Shown here in pieces: positions 41,188 through 49,536 of a stretch of 64,000 nucleotides of DNA. The translations under genes and the position numbers were made by a program. A model generated the notes under the pieces. That model was not told where the DNA came from. It worked only from the letters and a program-made list of their open reading frames with translations, and did not search any database. Source of the stretch: Motiliproteus sp047633175 (lineage in GTDB: Bacteria; Pseudomonadota; Gammaproteobacteria; Pseudomonadales; Balneatricaceae); assembly GCA_047633175.1 (NCBI GenBank), contig JBLIEQ010000020.1, positions 1 to 64,000 of the forward strand, written 5' to 3'. Every line of letters begins with the position of its first letter. Positions within the stretch are counted from its first letter, which is position 1.

Positions 41188-41251
41188 AACAGTGCCGTAC
41201 TCAAAAAAAGGTCGAGGCGATGATTAGCCGGTTTAAGGCCACGGAGCAATA
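41134..41251 (+). repeat. 65-bp tandem duplication of the coiled-coil gene 3' end
   Basis: 41134-41187 (ACTCAAAAAAAGG... to the TGA) is repeated at 41199-41252 with four substitutions, 65 bp apart. In the second copy the end reads GGAGCAATAATG, so it supplies the ribosome site GGAG (41243-41246) and a TAATG stop/start for zapA. Confidence 0.95.
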
Positions 41252-41548
41252 ATGGAACTATCAAGTACTGATCAGATCGCGATTAAGATCCTGGGCAAGG
41301 AATTTTTAATCAACTGCCCCCATGAGTCTCAGTCAGAACTTATGACCACCACCCAGCTGCTCGATCAGCGCATGAAAGCGATCAAGGCTCGCGGCAAGGT
41401 CTTTGGTCTGGACAGGATCGCGGTGATGGCGGCCCTCAACCTGACCCATGAACTGCTAAAGGCTCAGCAGGAGCTAGATGCACTAAAAACTCAGCAGCAG
41501 CTGCTGAGTGCGCAGATCGCCGAAACCCTCAACAACAGATCGCAATAA
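41252..41548 (+). CDS. zapA: Cell division protein ZapA
   Basis: A 98-residue FtsZ-associated protein: an N-terminal beta domain (IKILGKEFLINCPHES) and a C-terminal coiled coil (ALNLTHELLKAQQELD onward). It bundles FtsZ filaments at midcell. The ATG overlaps the stop of the duplicated upstream tail. 6S RNA follows, the conserved zapA-ssrS-fau order. Confidence 0.95.
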   Translation: MELSSTDQIAIKILGKEFLINCPHESQSELMTTTQLLDQRMKAIKARGKVFGLDRIAVMAALNLTHELLKAQQELDALKTQQQLLSAQIAETLNNRSQ

Positions 41549-41615
41549 CAGCCCCGACCGCGCGCCCATGTCCAACGCGAAACCCCGTACCCCAATAAAA
41601 CCAAACATTCAAGAC

Positions 41616-41643
41616 CTGACATTCTGCCATTCCCGCGTATACT
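41616..41643 (+). promoter_or_regulatory. 6S RNA promoter
   Basis: -35 CTGACA (41616-41621), 16-base spacer, -10 TATACT (41638-41643); the expected start is about 41649, matching the 5' end of the 6S closing stem. Confidence 0.75.
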
Positions 41644-41648
41644 GGAAC

Positions 41649-41828
41649 AGCTCCCTGAGGTGTTTGGCAGCGGGTATAGTCCCTTGAGCCGATAAGCACA
41701 CTCCCGGAGGTTTTCAGTAGCTGCTGATGTGCATGTCCGCTAGACGGAAAGCCTAATGTAGCTCGAAAACCGCCACCTTGAACCTTCGGGTTCAGGGCCG
41801 ACATCCGCACCGGCACCCTGGGGAGTCT
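41649..41828 (+). ncRNA. ssrS: 6S RNA
   Basis: About 180 nucleotides. The 5' arm GCTCCCTGAGGTG pairs with the 3' arm CACCCTGGGGAGT, closing the molecule. Internal landmarks match known 6S RNAs: GCGGGTATAGTCCCTTGAGCC near the 5' side and CCTTGAACC...GGGTTCAGGGCC on the 3' side. It mimics an open promoter and sequesters sigma-70 polymerase. A T-run follows at 41827-41834. Confidence 0.93.
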
Positions 41829-42061
41829 TTTTTTGAGTACGTTGATAGATCAGAGCTTTGACAGAGCAACGCATCCAGACCACCAGCAACATCCAGCCCA
41901 TGACAACGTAGCTCGCCAACGGCTACCCTGAACCTCCAGGTTCAGGGCCGACATACGCACCGGCACCCTGGGGAGTCTTTTTTTTGAGTACTTTGATAGG
42001 TCAGAGCTTTGACAGAGCAACGCATCCAGAGTACTAGCCACACCCCGCCCACGACGATGAC
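41755..42061 (+). repeat. 150-bp tandem duplication: 6S 3' half through the fau start
   Basis: 41755-41904 and 41905-42061 are adjacent copies at 150-bp spacing. Both contain the 6S 3' arm (GGTTCAGGGCCGACAT, CACCGGCACCCTGGGGAGTC), a T-run, TTTGACAGAGCAACGCATCC, and an ATGAC at the end. In copy 2 this ATGAC is the start of fau; in copy 1 it is a relic. Confidence 0.92.
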
Positions 42062-42665
42062 CCGAGCTCGGCTGAGACAATCACTGCGCCAACAAAGACG
42101 CGCACTCAGTCCGCAACAACAACGCCACGCAGCCTTCAGACTGGCCCGAATAGTCAAACGCCAGTCGCTGTTTATTCGCGCAAAACGCCTGGGCTTCTAC
42201 CTGCCCTGTGACGGCGAAATCTCCCCCCTACCCCTGATAGCGCTCGCACTAAAGATGGGAAAGCAGTGTTTCTTACCCGTCCTGCACCCCACCCGCCACA
42301 ACAGCCTCTGGTTTGTACGTTACAGACCCGAGTCTAAGTTAATTAAAAATCGCTACGGTATTGCTGAACCCGATATTCGTCTCGAGCCTCGCATACTGCC
42401 GCAAGCCTTGGATTTAGTATTATTACCGCTGGTAGGGTTTGATTCTCAGGGTGGGCGTCTGGGGATGGGAGGGGGATATTATGACCGCACGTTTGCATTT
42501 AAACGCAGCGCAGAGTTGAGAGACGGACAACCGGCACGCAGGTCTCCCGCGCTGGTCGGGTTAGCGCATCAATTACAACAACAGCCTAAGCTGGAATTAG
42601 CCGACTGGGATATACCCCTAGCGGCAGTAGCGACAGATCAGCAGCTGTACTGGAGCCGCCAGTAG
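42057..42665 (+). CDS. fau: 5-formyltetrahydrofolate cyclo-ligase
   Basis: A 202-residue enzyme that converts 5-formyl-THF to methenyl-THF with ATP, clearing an inhibitor of glycine/serine metabolism. RARLRQSLRQQRRALS at the N-terminus and the ATP/substrate loop GGRLGMGGGYYDRTF are family signatures. ATG 42057 (MTRARLRQ) fits the family; a TTG 16 codons upstream lies inside the duplicated 6S segment. No good ribosome site precedes it. Confidence 0.93.
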   Translation: MTRARLRQSLRQQRRALSPQQQRHAAFRLARIVKRQSLFIRAKRLGFYLPCDGEISPLPLIALALKMGKQCFLPVLHPTRHNSLWFVRYRPESKLIKNRYGIAEPDIRLEPRILPQALDLVLLPLVGFDSQGGRLGMGGGYYDRTFAFKRSAELRDGQPARRSPALVGLAHQLQQQPKLELADWDIPLAAVATDQQLYWSRQ

Positions 42666-43006
42666 AACTATCCCGCGCCAGAAGCAAGCGCGGCGGTCAC
42701 AAATCCAGACTGACTCACTCCTGTTATGACAAACCCTATAACAAACACGAACACTAGTATCAGTACTAAATCTGGACCTTTCTTCATGGCAATTTAATTC
42801 TTTTTAATGGCTAAAATTAATAATCTCTCGAGATCATCGCACATTATTAAAAAAATACAACATCTGCTTTAATATCCAGGTTTATATAATCGGTGTTAGC
42901 GCGAGCTAGGGAAACTTTAAGAAAACAAAAACAACCGATTATAAAAAATACCGTTTTAAATCAGATGACGCCATTTTCTGAGGAGGAAAGCAGAAGCGGT
43001 AGCCGT
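42666..43006. other. AT-rich spacer downstream of fau and the truncated sensor
   Basis: No open frame of note. The GC content drops sharply between about 42720 and 42960. An inverted repeat, TATAATCGGT (42885-42894) with ACCGATTATA (42934-42943), encloses 39 bases. The expected kinase part of the sensor gene on the minus strand is not found here in any frame. Confidence 0.5.
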
Positions 43007-45637
43007 CTAGGGGGTTCTTGGCCGCATCGCCCGCCTCAGCCGGGCCTCACTTTCTAGCAGGGCTTTCTGGGCCTGATCTCTGTAAATCACCCCCCCCAAC
43101 ACGGTGGCAACCGCTTCTAGAAACTCGAATTCTTCCGCTGTCTGTTGATGCCCCTGGCGCAGATACAGGACCATCAGTCCCACCAGATGCTGCTCATAAC
43201 ATAGAGGAACGGCCTGATGGCCCTGACCCGCCATCCCCTCAAGACCCGCATGCCGATGATCGACCGTATCGGGATGACGGCGACTCCCGGTTGTCGCGGC
43301 CATGCCACAGACGCAGTCACCTGCATCGACCTCAAGGCACCGTGCCTGAACCTCCGGATCCAGACCCTGATACACCACCAGCTCAAGCGTATGGCGCGCC
43401 TCTCGCACTAGGAAAATACCGCCCTTGGGCTCGGTCGACAACCAACTGGAACGACTGACCAACGCCAGAGCCTGACTCAGGGCTTGCTGCAGCGGAATCG
43501 GTTCCAGAGTGATGCGCAGTAACTGATTAAGCAACGCTTGTGACTTCAGGGTCTGTTCCAATTTCTGCTCTATTTTTTGACGCTCCAGAAGCTCGGATTC
43601 ACGCTCTGCCACCCGCAGCTCCAGCTCATGCGCATGCTCGCGCAGAATCCGGTCACGCTCTTCAAAATAGGAGATACGCTCTAATAACTCATCGGGCGTC
43701 AGCCGCAAACTGGTCAGTATGGCGGCATAAACCTGGCTGACCTGCTCATGCTCGATCTGCGAATAACTCAGATGTTTTTTCATCGCATTATGCGAGGCCG
43801 CTGTGCCTATATTTCCCGCCAGCACCCGCTCAAGTTCGCGATGAAAGCGCAATAACTCACCCGCAGACAGACTCTCCTTGTCCAGCACCCCTAACCCTTC
43901 GCTAATCTGACGAATTTTGCTACGCGCAATCTTCTCGCTGAAATACTGTCCCAGCAACTTCTGGGCTTCGGCGAACTTTTCAGCTTTATCGATATACCCT
44001 GTTTCAGCCGTCTTCTGGACCCCACCCGAAGGACTAAAACGCAACGCATGCACATAGGAACAGGCTAACTCCAGCTCTGATTTACGTTGCCTAAATATCA
44101 CCGAACCCAGCAGATAGGCCGCGCTATTAAAAAATAGCGACCAGAATGCGGAGTGGGTCACCGCGTCGAACCTGTTCATGCCGAACAGCGCTTCAGGGCG
44201 CAACCAGCGGAGTGCCCAGGGGCCGTCAATCACGATACTAGCCGACAACAACCCGGCCTCCGCCAGCAACGGCACCATCAGGGTATAAAACCACAACACA
44301 AACCCCAGCCCCAGCCCCATCAGTGCCCCGGCTGTATTCCCTTTAAGCCAGAACAACCCGCCAAAAACCACCGGCACAAACTGCAACGCCGCACAGAAAC
44401 CAAGCATGCCGATATTGACCAGACTACGCCCCTCGGTCAGCTCTCGGGCAAACAGATAGCTGATCAGCAGCACCACCGCTATGGCCAACCAGCGTGCGGG
44501 TAACAGATAGCGCCTCAGACCATGCAGCCCTTCGATGCGATCGATCAGCGGTACTAACAGATGGTTGGTACTCATGGTCGCCAGAGTCATCGAGCTGACG
44601 ATGATCATCCCGGTGGCAGCGGCCAGACCGCCCAGAAACACCAGTGCCGACAGCAGCTGCTGATCCGCATACAGGGGCAACAGCAGCACATAAAAATCAG
44701 ACATTTCATTCGGCAGACCCGCCGCCCGTCCGGCTGCCGCAAGCGGCACCACAAACAGGCTAATCAACAGCAGATAGGCGGGTACGAACCAGATGGCGGT
44801 GCGGATATGCTGCTCATCCGAATTCTCGATCACCGCGGTATGAAACTGTCGGGGTAAAAACAAAATCCCCGCCATAGAGACAAACAGCACCGTCATCCAG
44901 CGCGTATAGGCCGCCGCATCGCCACTGCCGACTCGGGTCAACTGATTCAGGTCCGCGGCGGGTAACGCCGCGAAGAGTTCGCTTAAACCGCCATACAGAC
45001 CGAAGACCGCAAACAGACCCACCGCCAAAAACGCGACCAGCTTGACCACGCATTCGACGGCCAACGCCGCCATCATCCCCTGGTGACGTTCGGTCGGATC
45101 GAGTCGCCGGGCCCCGAACAGCACGGTAAAGGCGATCAACAAACCGGTAACCCAGAGTCCGAGCCCGCTCCAGTCCAGCGTCGAGGTCGAACCTCCCGTA
45201 ATAATGCTAAAGCTCGTCACCACCGCCTTCAGCTGGATGGCGATATAGGGCAATGTACCCAGCAATGCAATCAGAGTCACGATCATCGCCACCCCCTGGG
45301 AGCGGTCATACCGGGCCGAGATAAAATCAGCAATACTGGTGATATTACGGTGTTCTTTGATCCGTACGATCTTACGCAGCACCACCCACCAGAGACCGAT
45401 CATCAGCGTCGGGCCCAGATAGACAGGCAGGTAAGCGAGCCCTTCCCGGGACGCCAGGCCCACACTGCCATAAAAGGTCCAGGAGGTGCAGTAGACCGTG
45501 ATCGACAGCGCATAAACCCAGGGCCGGCTGGAGAGATAGAGGGAGAGTCGCGGGCTGCGTTCGACCCGCTGAGCGATACCGAACAGGACCGCCATATACG
45601 CAAGGAAGACTATAAAAACCGACCCTGTACTAAACAT
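43007..45637 (-). CDS. Symporter-GAF sensor protein lacking a kinase domain
   Basis: A 876-residue protein. Residues about 1-500 are a sodium:solute symporter (SSSF) module with roughly 13 helices (WTFYGSVGLASREGLAYLPVYLG; ARRLDPTERHQGMMAALAVE), followed by a linker (about 500-620), a coiled coil (ERDRILREHAHELELRVAERE, in parts; about 645-695) and a GAF domain (about 700-850). Relatives (CbrA-like hybrid sensors) continue with PAS, HisKA and HATPase. Here the frame ends RRAMRPRTP just after the LLESEARL helix that normally leads into PAS, so the output half is missing. It may be a deletion product or a real kinase-less sensor. A 67-residue membrane protein is encoded 6 bases upstream. Confidence 0.8.
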   Translation of the reverse strand: MFSTGSVFIVFLAYMAVLFGIAQRVERSPRLSLYLSSRPWVYALSITVYCTSWTFYGSVGLASREGLAYLPVYLGPTLMIGLWWVVLRKIVRIKEHRNITSIADFISARYDRSQGVAMIVTLIALLGTLPYIAIQLKAVVTSFSIITGGSTSTLDWSGLGLWVTGLLIAFTVLFGARRLDPTERHQGMMAALAVECVVKLVAFLAVGLFAVFGLYGGLSELFAALPAADLNQLTRVGSGDAAAYTRWMTVLFVSMAGILFLPRQFHTAVIENSDEQHIRTAIWFVPAYLLLISLFVVPLAAAGRAAGLPNEMSDFYVLLLPLYADQQLLSALVFLGGLAAATGMIIVSSMTLATMSTNHLLVPLIDRIEGLHGLRRYLLPARWLAIAVVLLISYLFARELTEGRSLVNIGMLGFCAALQFVPVVFGGLFWLKGNTAGALMGLGLGFVLWFYTLMVPLLAEAGLLSASIVIDGPWALRWLRPEALFGMNRFDAVTHSAFWSLFFNSAAYLLGSVIFRQRKSELELACSYVHALRFSPSGGVQKTAETGYIDKAEKFAEAQKLLGQYFSEKIARSKIRQISEGLGVLDKESLSAGELLRFHRELERVLAGNIGTAASHNAMKKHLSYSQIEHEQVSQVYAAILTSLRLTPDELLERISYFEERDRILREHAHELELRVAERESELLERQKIEQKLEQTLKSQALLNQLLRITLEPIPLQQALSQALALVSRSSWLSTEPKGGIFLVREARHTLELVVYQGLDPEVQARCLEVDAGDCVCGMAATTGSRRHPDTVDHRHAGLEGMAGQGHQAVPLCYEQHLVGLMVLYLRQGHQQTAEEFEFLEAVATVLGGVIYRDQAQKALLESEARLRRAMRPRTP

Positions 45638-45643
45638 TCAGGC

Positions 45644-45847
45644 TCACCGGTCTCTTCGAAATAGCAGGAGATAAACAGTGACCAGCAGCGCCCAGGCACC
45701 GAAAAAATAGATCAACCGACCCTCAGGTGATAAGGAACGCGTAATATCGATAAGCGGCCAGCCAAAAAACAGCAACCCGGCGATAAAAATAATAATAGAG
45801 AATTCAGGCTTTGCAAACACGGCCGCCCTCCAGCGGCCCACATCCAA
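45644..45847 (-). CDS. Small two-helix membrane protein
   Basis: A 67-residue protein with two hydrophobic helices (IIIFIAGLLFFGWPLI, about 18-33; IYFFGAWALLVTVYLLLF, about 46-63) and a basic tail (RRDR). It ends 6 bases before the symporter-GAF sensor and is surely co-translated with it; small membrane partners precede such sensors elsewhere. The function is unknown; it may assist the transporter domain. Confidence 0.75.
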   Translation of the reverse strand: MDVGRWRAAVFAKPEFSIIIFIAGLLFFGWPLIDITRSLSPEGRLIYFFGAWALLVTVYLLLFRRDR

Positions 45848-45977
45848 CCCGATATCCGTATTGTTACTATCGACCTATCGACTAGGAGGCTGACCGAAAA
45901 TAAAAACCAGACCTACTACTTTAGGATAGCCAAAGAATGCCCCGGGTGACGGGGCAGAACAGCCTATAAATATCCAT

Positions 45978-46901
45978 TTACCCAAGCAAGTGCATCACCA
46001 ATGGCATCGTGACGGCTGCAAGAAGGGTCTGCAGGGTGATTATAGCCGCCATCAACGGCGCATCGCCGCCCATCTGACGCGCCAGAATATAGGCGGAAGG
46101 CGCGGTCGGCAGCGATACAAAGATCAACAACACCGCCACCGCCTCGGGCGGCAACGCGAACAGCCTGGCGAGCAGCGCAAAACACAGAGGATACAACAGC
46201 AGTTTCAGCAGGCAGCTGCCCCAGAGCGCCCCGCCGCCACCACGCATCGCCTTAAGATTCAGCCCCACGCCCACCGCCAGCAAGCCCAGCGGCAAGGCCA
46301 TCGTACTCAGTAATTCGAGCACGGGTATCAGTGGCGAGGGCATCCCCGCCCCCGACAGGTTAAGCGCCCCGCCCAGCAGGCAGCCTATAATCAACGGGTT
46401 TTTGAGTAACGGCAACAGGAGTCCGCGCCAACGACCCGGCCCTGAGCCGCCGCTGAGAATAAACACCGAGACACAGGCAATATTAATCAACGGAATCATC
46501 AGCCCTAAAAACAGCGCGCCCCACAGTATCCCCTGCTCACCAAACAAGGCGGCGGCAGCCGCCAGGCCAACGTAGGTATTAAAACGGATACCGCCTTGAA
46601 ACAAGGAGCTCTTCGCCGGCATCGACAAATCCAGCAGCTTCGCCAGCAGAAGTGAGACCAGCACCATTAGCAACAGCGCCAGCAGCAGCGCCAGCACCAC
46701 CTGCCCCAGCCCCTGCTGCGGCAGCGTTGCCGTGGAGATCTTCAGAACCAGCAGCACGGGAAACAGCAGGTAGTAGGTAAAGCGTTCGGCCAGAGGCCAG
46801 AACTCGGCGCCGGGAAAGTCCGCCCACCGAAGACCGGCACCTAGCGCGACTAGCGCAAACACGGGGGCCAGTGTGGCAAGAATAGAGGCGATTTCGTTCA
46901 T
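45978..46901 (-). CDS. AEC family transporter
   Basis: A 307-residue permease of the auxin efflux carrier family with about ten helices in two halves; LAPVFALVALGAGLRW, FNTYVGLAAAAALFGEQG and LPTAPSAYILARQMGG are typical. Bacterial members carry malonate, malate or other organic acids. The start MNEIASILATLAP at 46901 is preferred over a frame extension of 14 basic residues. It is a single gene. Confidence 0.88.
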   Translation of the reverse strand: MNEIASILATLAPVFALVALGAGLRWADFPGAEFWPLAERFTYYLLFPVLLVLKISTATLPQQGLGQVVLALLLALLLMVLVSLLLAKLLDLSMPAKSSLFQGGIRFNTYVGLAAAAALFGEQGILWGALFLGLMIPLINIACVSVFILSGGSGPGRWRGLLLPLLKNPLIIGCLLGGALNLSGAGMPSPLIPVLELLSTMALPLGLLAVGVGLNLKAMRGGGGALWGSCLLKLLLYPLCFALLARLFALPPEAVAVLLIFVSLPTAPSAYILARQMGGDAPLMAAIITLQTLLAAVTMPLVMHLLG

Positions 46902-47268
46902 AAGATCCCGGGGTGGTATTTTTAAAGGGCGTAAACGCCGCACTATTGCAGCGGGCTCAGTCTCAGGCCTAACAGCCTGTCGGACTTAACACTGATCTAC
47001 TGCGAAAAAGCTGCTTATCTTAAGGTAGAGAGGGGCCATTTTTCACTCTATCTTTTGTTTAATAGAACCACTATTCACAAGCTGCGTCCCTGCAGCTTGC
47101 CCTGCGGGCAGCTATCACTGTGTAAATCGGCTATCCTGCAGATTCATAGCCTCAAAACAGATCGAAAACTGCCTCAAATCAGTCTTTCCCTCGCTACGAC
47201 CGGTCAAATCCGGCAGGCTGTAAGAATGCAGTAATTAGTTTCGGAACAACAGCCAACGAGGAGCAACC
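46902..47268. other. Divergent spacer between AEC permease and GcvR-like gene
   Basis: A 367-base stretch without a gene. It contains CAGCCTGTCGGACTTAAC (about 46972), which recalls the CGGAC palindromes elsewhere in the window, and nested GCTGC/GCAGC inverted repeats at 47091-47116. A ribosome site GAGGAG precedes ATG 47269. Promoters could not be fixed. Confidence 0.45.
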
Positions 47269-47796
47269 ATGAAAACTTCCCTGATACTGACCGCCATCGG
47301 CCCCGACAAACCCGGACTGGTCGAACTGCTCTCGACCACCCTGGCCGAGCACAGCGCCAACTGGCAGCAGAGCAGCATGTCCCGGCTAGCCGGACAGTTT
47401 GCCGGCATCCTGATCGCCAGTGCTGACACCGACAGGGTGGAACCCCTGCTCAGGGCGCTGGAGGCGCTGGAGAGCAAAGGTCTCAGCATCCGCGTGGAGA
47501 CCGAAACCGATATAAGCGCGACAACAGCGTCCACCGCCTCAGGCCAGACGCTGACGCTGGCACTGATCGGCCATGATAAAGCGGGAATTGTTCGTGACAT
47601 TTCCCGCGCCCTTGCGGAACAACACATTAGCGTCGACCAGTTAACGACTGAAATCGTCAGCGGATCGATGTCGGCCGAACCGCTGTTCAAGGCTGAAGCG
47701 ACGCTGAGGGTACCCGAAGGCACCGACCTGGATGATCTGCAAGAAAGCCTGGAAGCGATCGCCTCAGACCTGATGGTCGACCTGACACTGGATTAA
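47269..47796 (+). CDS. ACT-domain protein, GcvR-like regulator
   Basis: A 175-residue protein made of two ACT domains: residues about 3-80 (LTAIGPDKPGLVELLSTTL) and about 92-170 (LALIGHDKAGIVRDISRAL). This is the layout of GcvR, which binds GcvA and represses glycine cleavage when glycine is low. A clean GAGGAG site precedes the ATG. gcvH lies 11 kb away; gcvA is not in the window. Confidence 0.8.
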   Translation: MKTSLILTAIGPDKPGLVELLSTTLAEHSANWQQSSMSRLAGQFAGILIASADTDRVEPLLRALEALESKGLSIRVETETDISATTASTASGQTLTLALIGHDKAGIVRDISRALAEQHISVDQLTTEIVSGSMSAEPLFKAEATLRVPEGTDLDDLQESLEAIASDLMVDLTLD

Positions 47797-47900
47797 GGCT
47801 TTTTGTGGGTAGCCGTCAAGCGTTCCTGCATGGACGGCACTAACTACGTCCCTGTAGCGCGGGTTTCAGCCTGACGATGGCCGCTCCTTGCCAGTATTGT

Positions 47901-47958
47901 CGGACTAAAGTCCGACCTACGAGTCCGACCTACGAGTCCGACCTACGAGTCCGACCCA
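47901..47958. repeat. 13-bp tandem repeat with CGGACT palindrome
   Basis: GTCGGACTAAAGTCCGAC forms a palindrome at 47899-47916; its right arm is the start of GTCCGACCTACGA units at 47910, 47923 and 47936 plus a partial unit at 47949. It sits between gcvR and argH 3' ends and resembles a REP half-site that expanded. Confidence 0.9.
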
Positions 47959-47964
47959 CAGGGA

Positions 47965-49353
47965 CTACCTAGCCGCCAACTTCGCGCGAGCGCGAGCCAC
48001 CGCCGCACGCACCTGATTGGGCGCGGTGCCACCGATATGATCACGCGCGGCAACCGAGCCCTCCAGGGTCAGCACCTCAAACACATCCGCCTGGATCTGA
48101 TCGGAAAACTGGCGCAGCTCTTCAAGACTCATCTCACCCAGATCTTTAGAGGTCTGGATACCGTAGGCTACAGACTTGCCGACGATCTCGTGGGCGTCGC
48201 GAAACGCAACACCCTGACGCACCAGGTAATCGGCCAGATCGGTCGCGGTCGAGAAACCGCGTAGCGCCGCTTCGCGCATCTGCTCTTTCTTGGGGGTGAT
48301 CGCCGGGATCATGTCGGCGTAGGCACGCAGACAACCTTGCAGGGTATCGATCACATCGAACAGCGGCTCTTTATCCTCCTGATTATCCTTGTTGTAAGCC
48401 AGGGGCTGGGCTTTCATCAGCATCAGCAGTGACACCAGATGTCCGGTTACCCGGCCGCTCTTACCGCGCACCAACTCGGGCACATCGGGATTTTTCTTCT
48501 GCGGCATGATCGACGAGCCGGTACAGAAGCGGTCGGGCAGATTAATAAAATCAAACTGCGCCGAGGTCCAGAGCACCAGCTCTTCAGAGGCGCGCGACAG
48601 GTGCGTCATTACCAGACTAGCGGCGGCGCAGAACTCGATCGCAAAGTCGCGATCGCTGACCGAATCCAGCGAGTTCTCGCTCGGACGGTCGAAGCCCAGC
48701 AGCTCGGCGGTGTAGTGCCGATCGATCGGGTAGGTGGTACCGGCCAGTGCTGCGGCACCCAGCGGCATAACATTGATCCGCTTAAGACAATCTTGGAGAC
48801 GCTCGTAATCACGCTGCAACATCTCAAACCAGGCCATCAGGTGATGGCCAAAGGTGACCGGTTGCGCGGTCTGCAGATGGGTAAAACCGGGCATAATGGT
48901 ATCGGATTCACGCTCGGCAACCTCTATCAGACCCTGCTGCAGGCGCGTCAACTCAGTCAGGATCAGCGTCATCTCATCGCGCAGGTAGAGGCGAATATCG
49001 GTGGCGACCTGATCATTACGCGAGCGCCCGGTGTGCAGCTTTTTGCCGGTGATACCGATCTTCTCGGTCAATGCTGCTTCGATATTCATATGCACATCTT
49101 CGAGCGCCACCGACCACTGGAACGCGCCGCTCTCGATCTCGGTTTTGATCTCCTGCAAACCCGCGATAATGGCATCACGCTCGGCATCGGTCAGCACCCC
49201 GACCCGGGCCAGCATCTTGGCATGGGCCACGGAACCCTGGATATCCTGAGCGAACATGCGTTGATCAAAATCGACCGAGGCGGTAAAACGTTCGACGAAG
49301 GCATCGGTGGCCTCAGTGAAACGACCACCCCACTGCTGATTAGTTTTGGACAT
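47965..49353 (-). CDS. argH: Argininosuccinate lyase
   Basis: A 462-residue enzyme of the fumarase/aspartase fold that releases arginine and fumarate in the last step of arginine synthesis. The signature GSSIMPQKKNPD is complete, as are the substrate segments SRNDQVATD and TAQPVTFGHH. It is divergent from hemC, an arrangement conserved in pseudomonads. Confidence 0.97.
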   Translation of the reverse strand: MSKTNQQWGGRFTEATDAFVERFTASVDFDQRMFAQDIQGSVAHAKMLARVGVLTDAERDAIIAGLQEIKTEIESGAFQWSVALEDVHMNIEAALTEKIGITGKKLHTGRSRNDQVATDIRLYLRDEMTLILTELTRLQQGLIEVAERESDTIMPGFTHLQTAQPVTFGHHLMAWFEMLQRDYERLQDCLKRINVMPLGAAALAGTTYPIDRHYTAELLGFDRPSENSLDSVSDRDFAIEFCAAASLVMTHLSRASEELVLWTSAQFDFINLPDRFCTGSSIMPQKKNPDVPELVRGKSGRVTGHLVSLLMLMKAQPLAYNKDNQEDKEPLFDVIDTLQGCLRAYADMIPAITPKKEQMREAALRGFSTATDLADYLVRQGVAFRDAHEIVGKSVAYGIQTSKDLGEMSLEELRQFSDQIQADVFEVLTLEGSVAARDHIGGTAPNQVRAAVARARAKLAAR

Positions 49354-49536
49354 AATGGTTGCCTAACCTCGATAGCTACAGCCTTGCGGCTTGAAATTTG
49401 GCGGTATTATACAGTGCTAAGGCCACCTTCACGAGGCCGCTTTCACCAGGCAAGAATGCAGCTCAGCACTGTCGCGTGCTGGCCATTCTGGTACACTTTG
49501 GCCAATTTTTTTACCACGCTGGACGAGGCCCCTGTC

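Noticed and set aside
48439..49536. 366-codon upstream extension of hemC
   Set aside because: It is antisense to argH; the HemC family start is ATG 49537.
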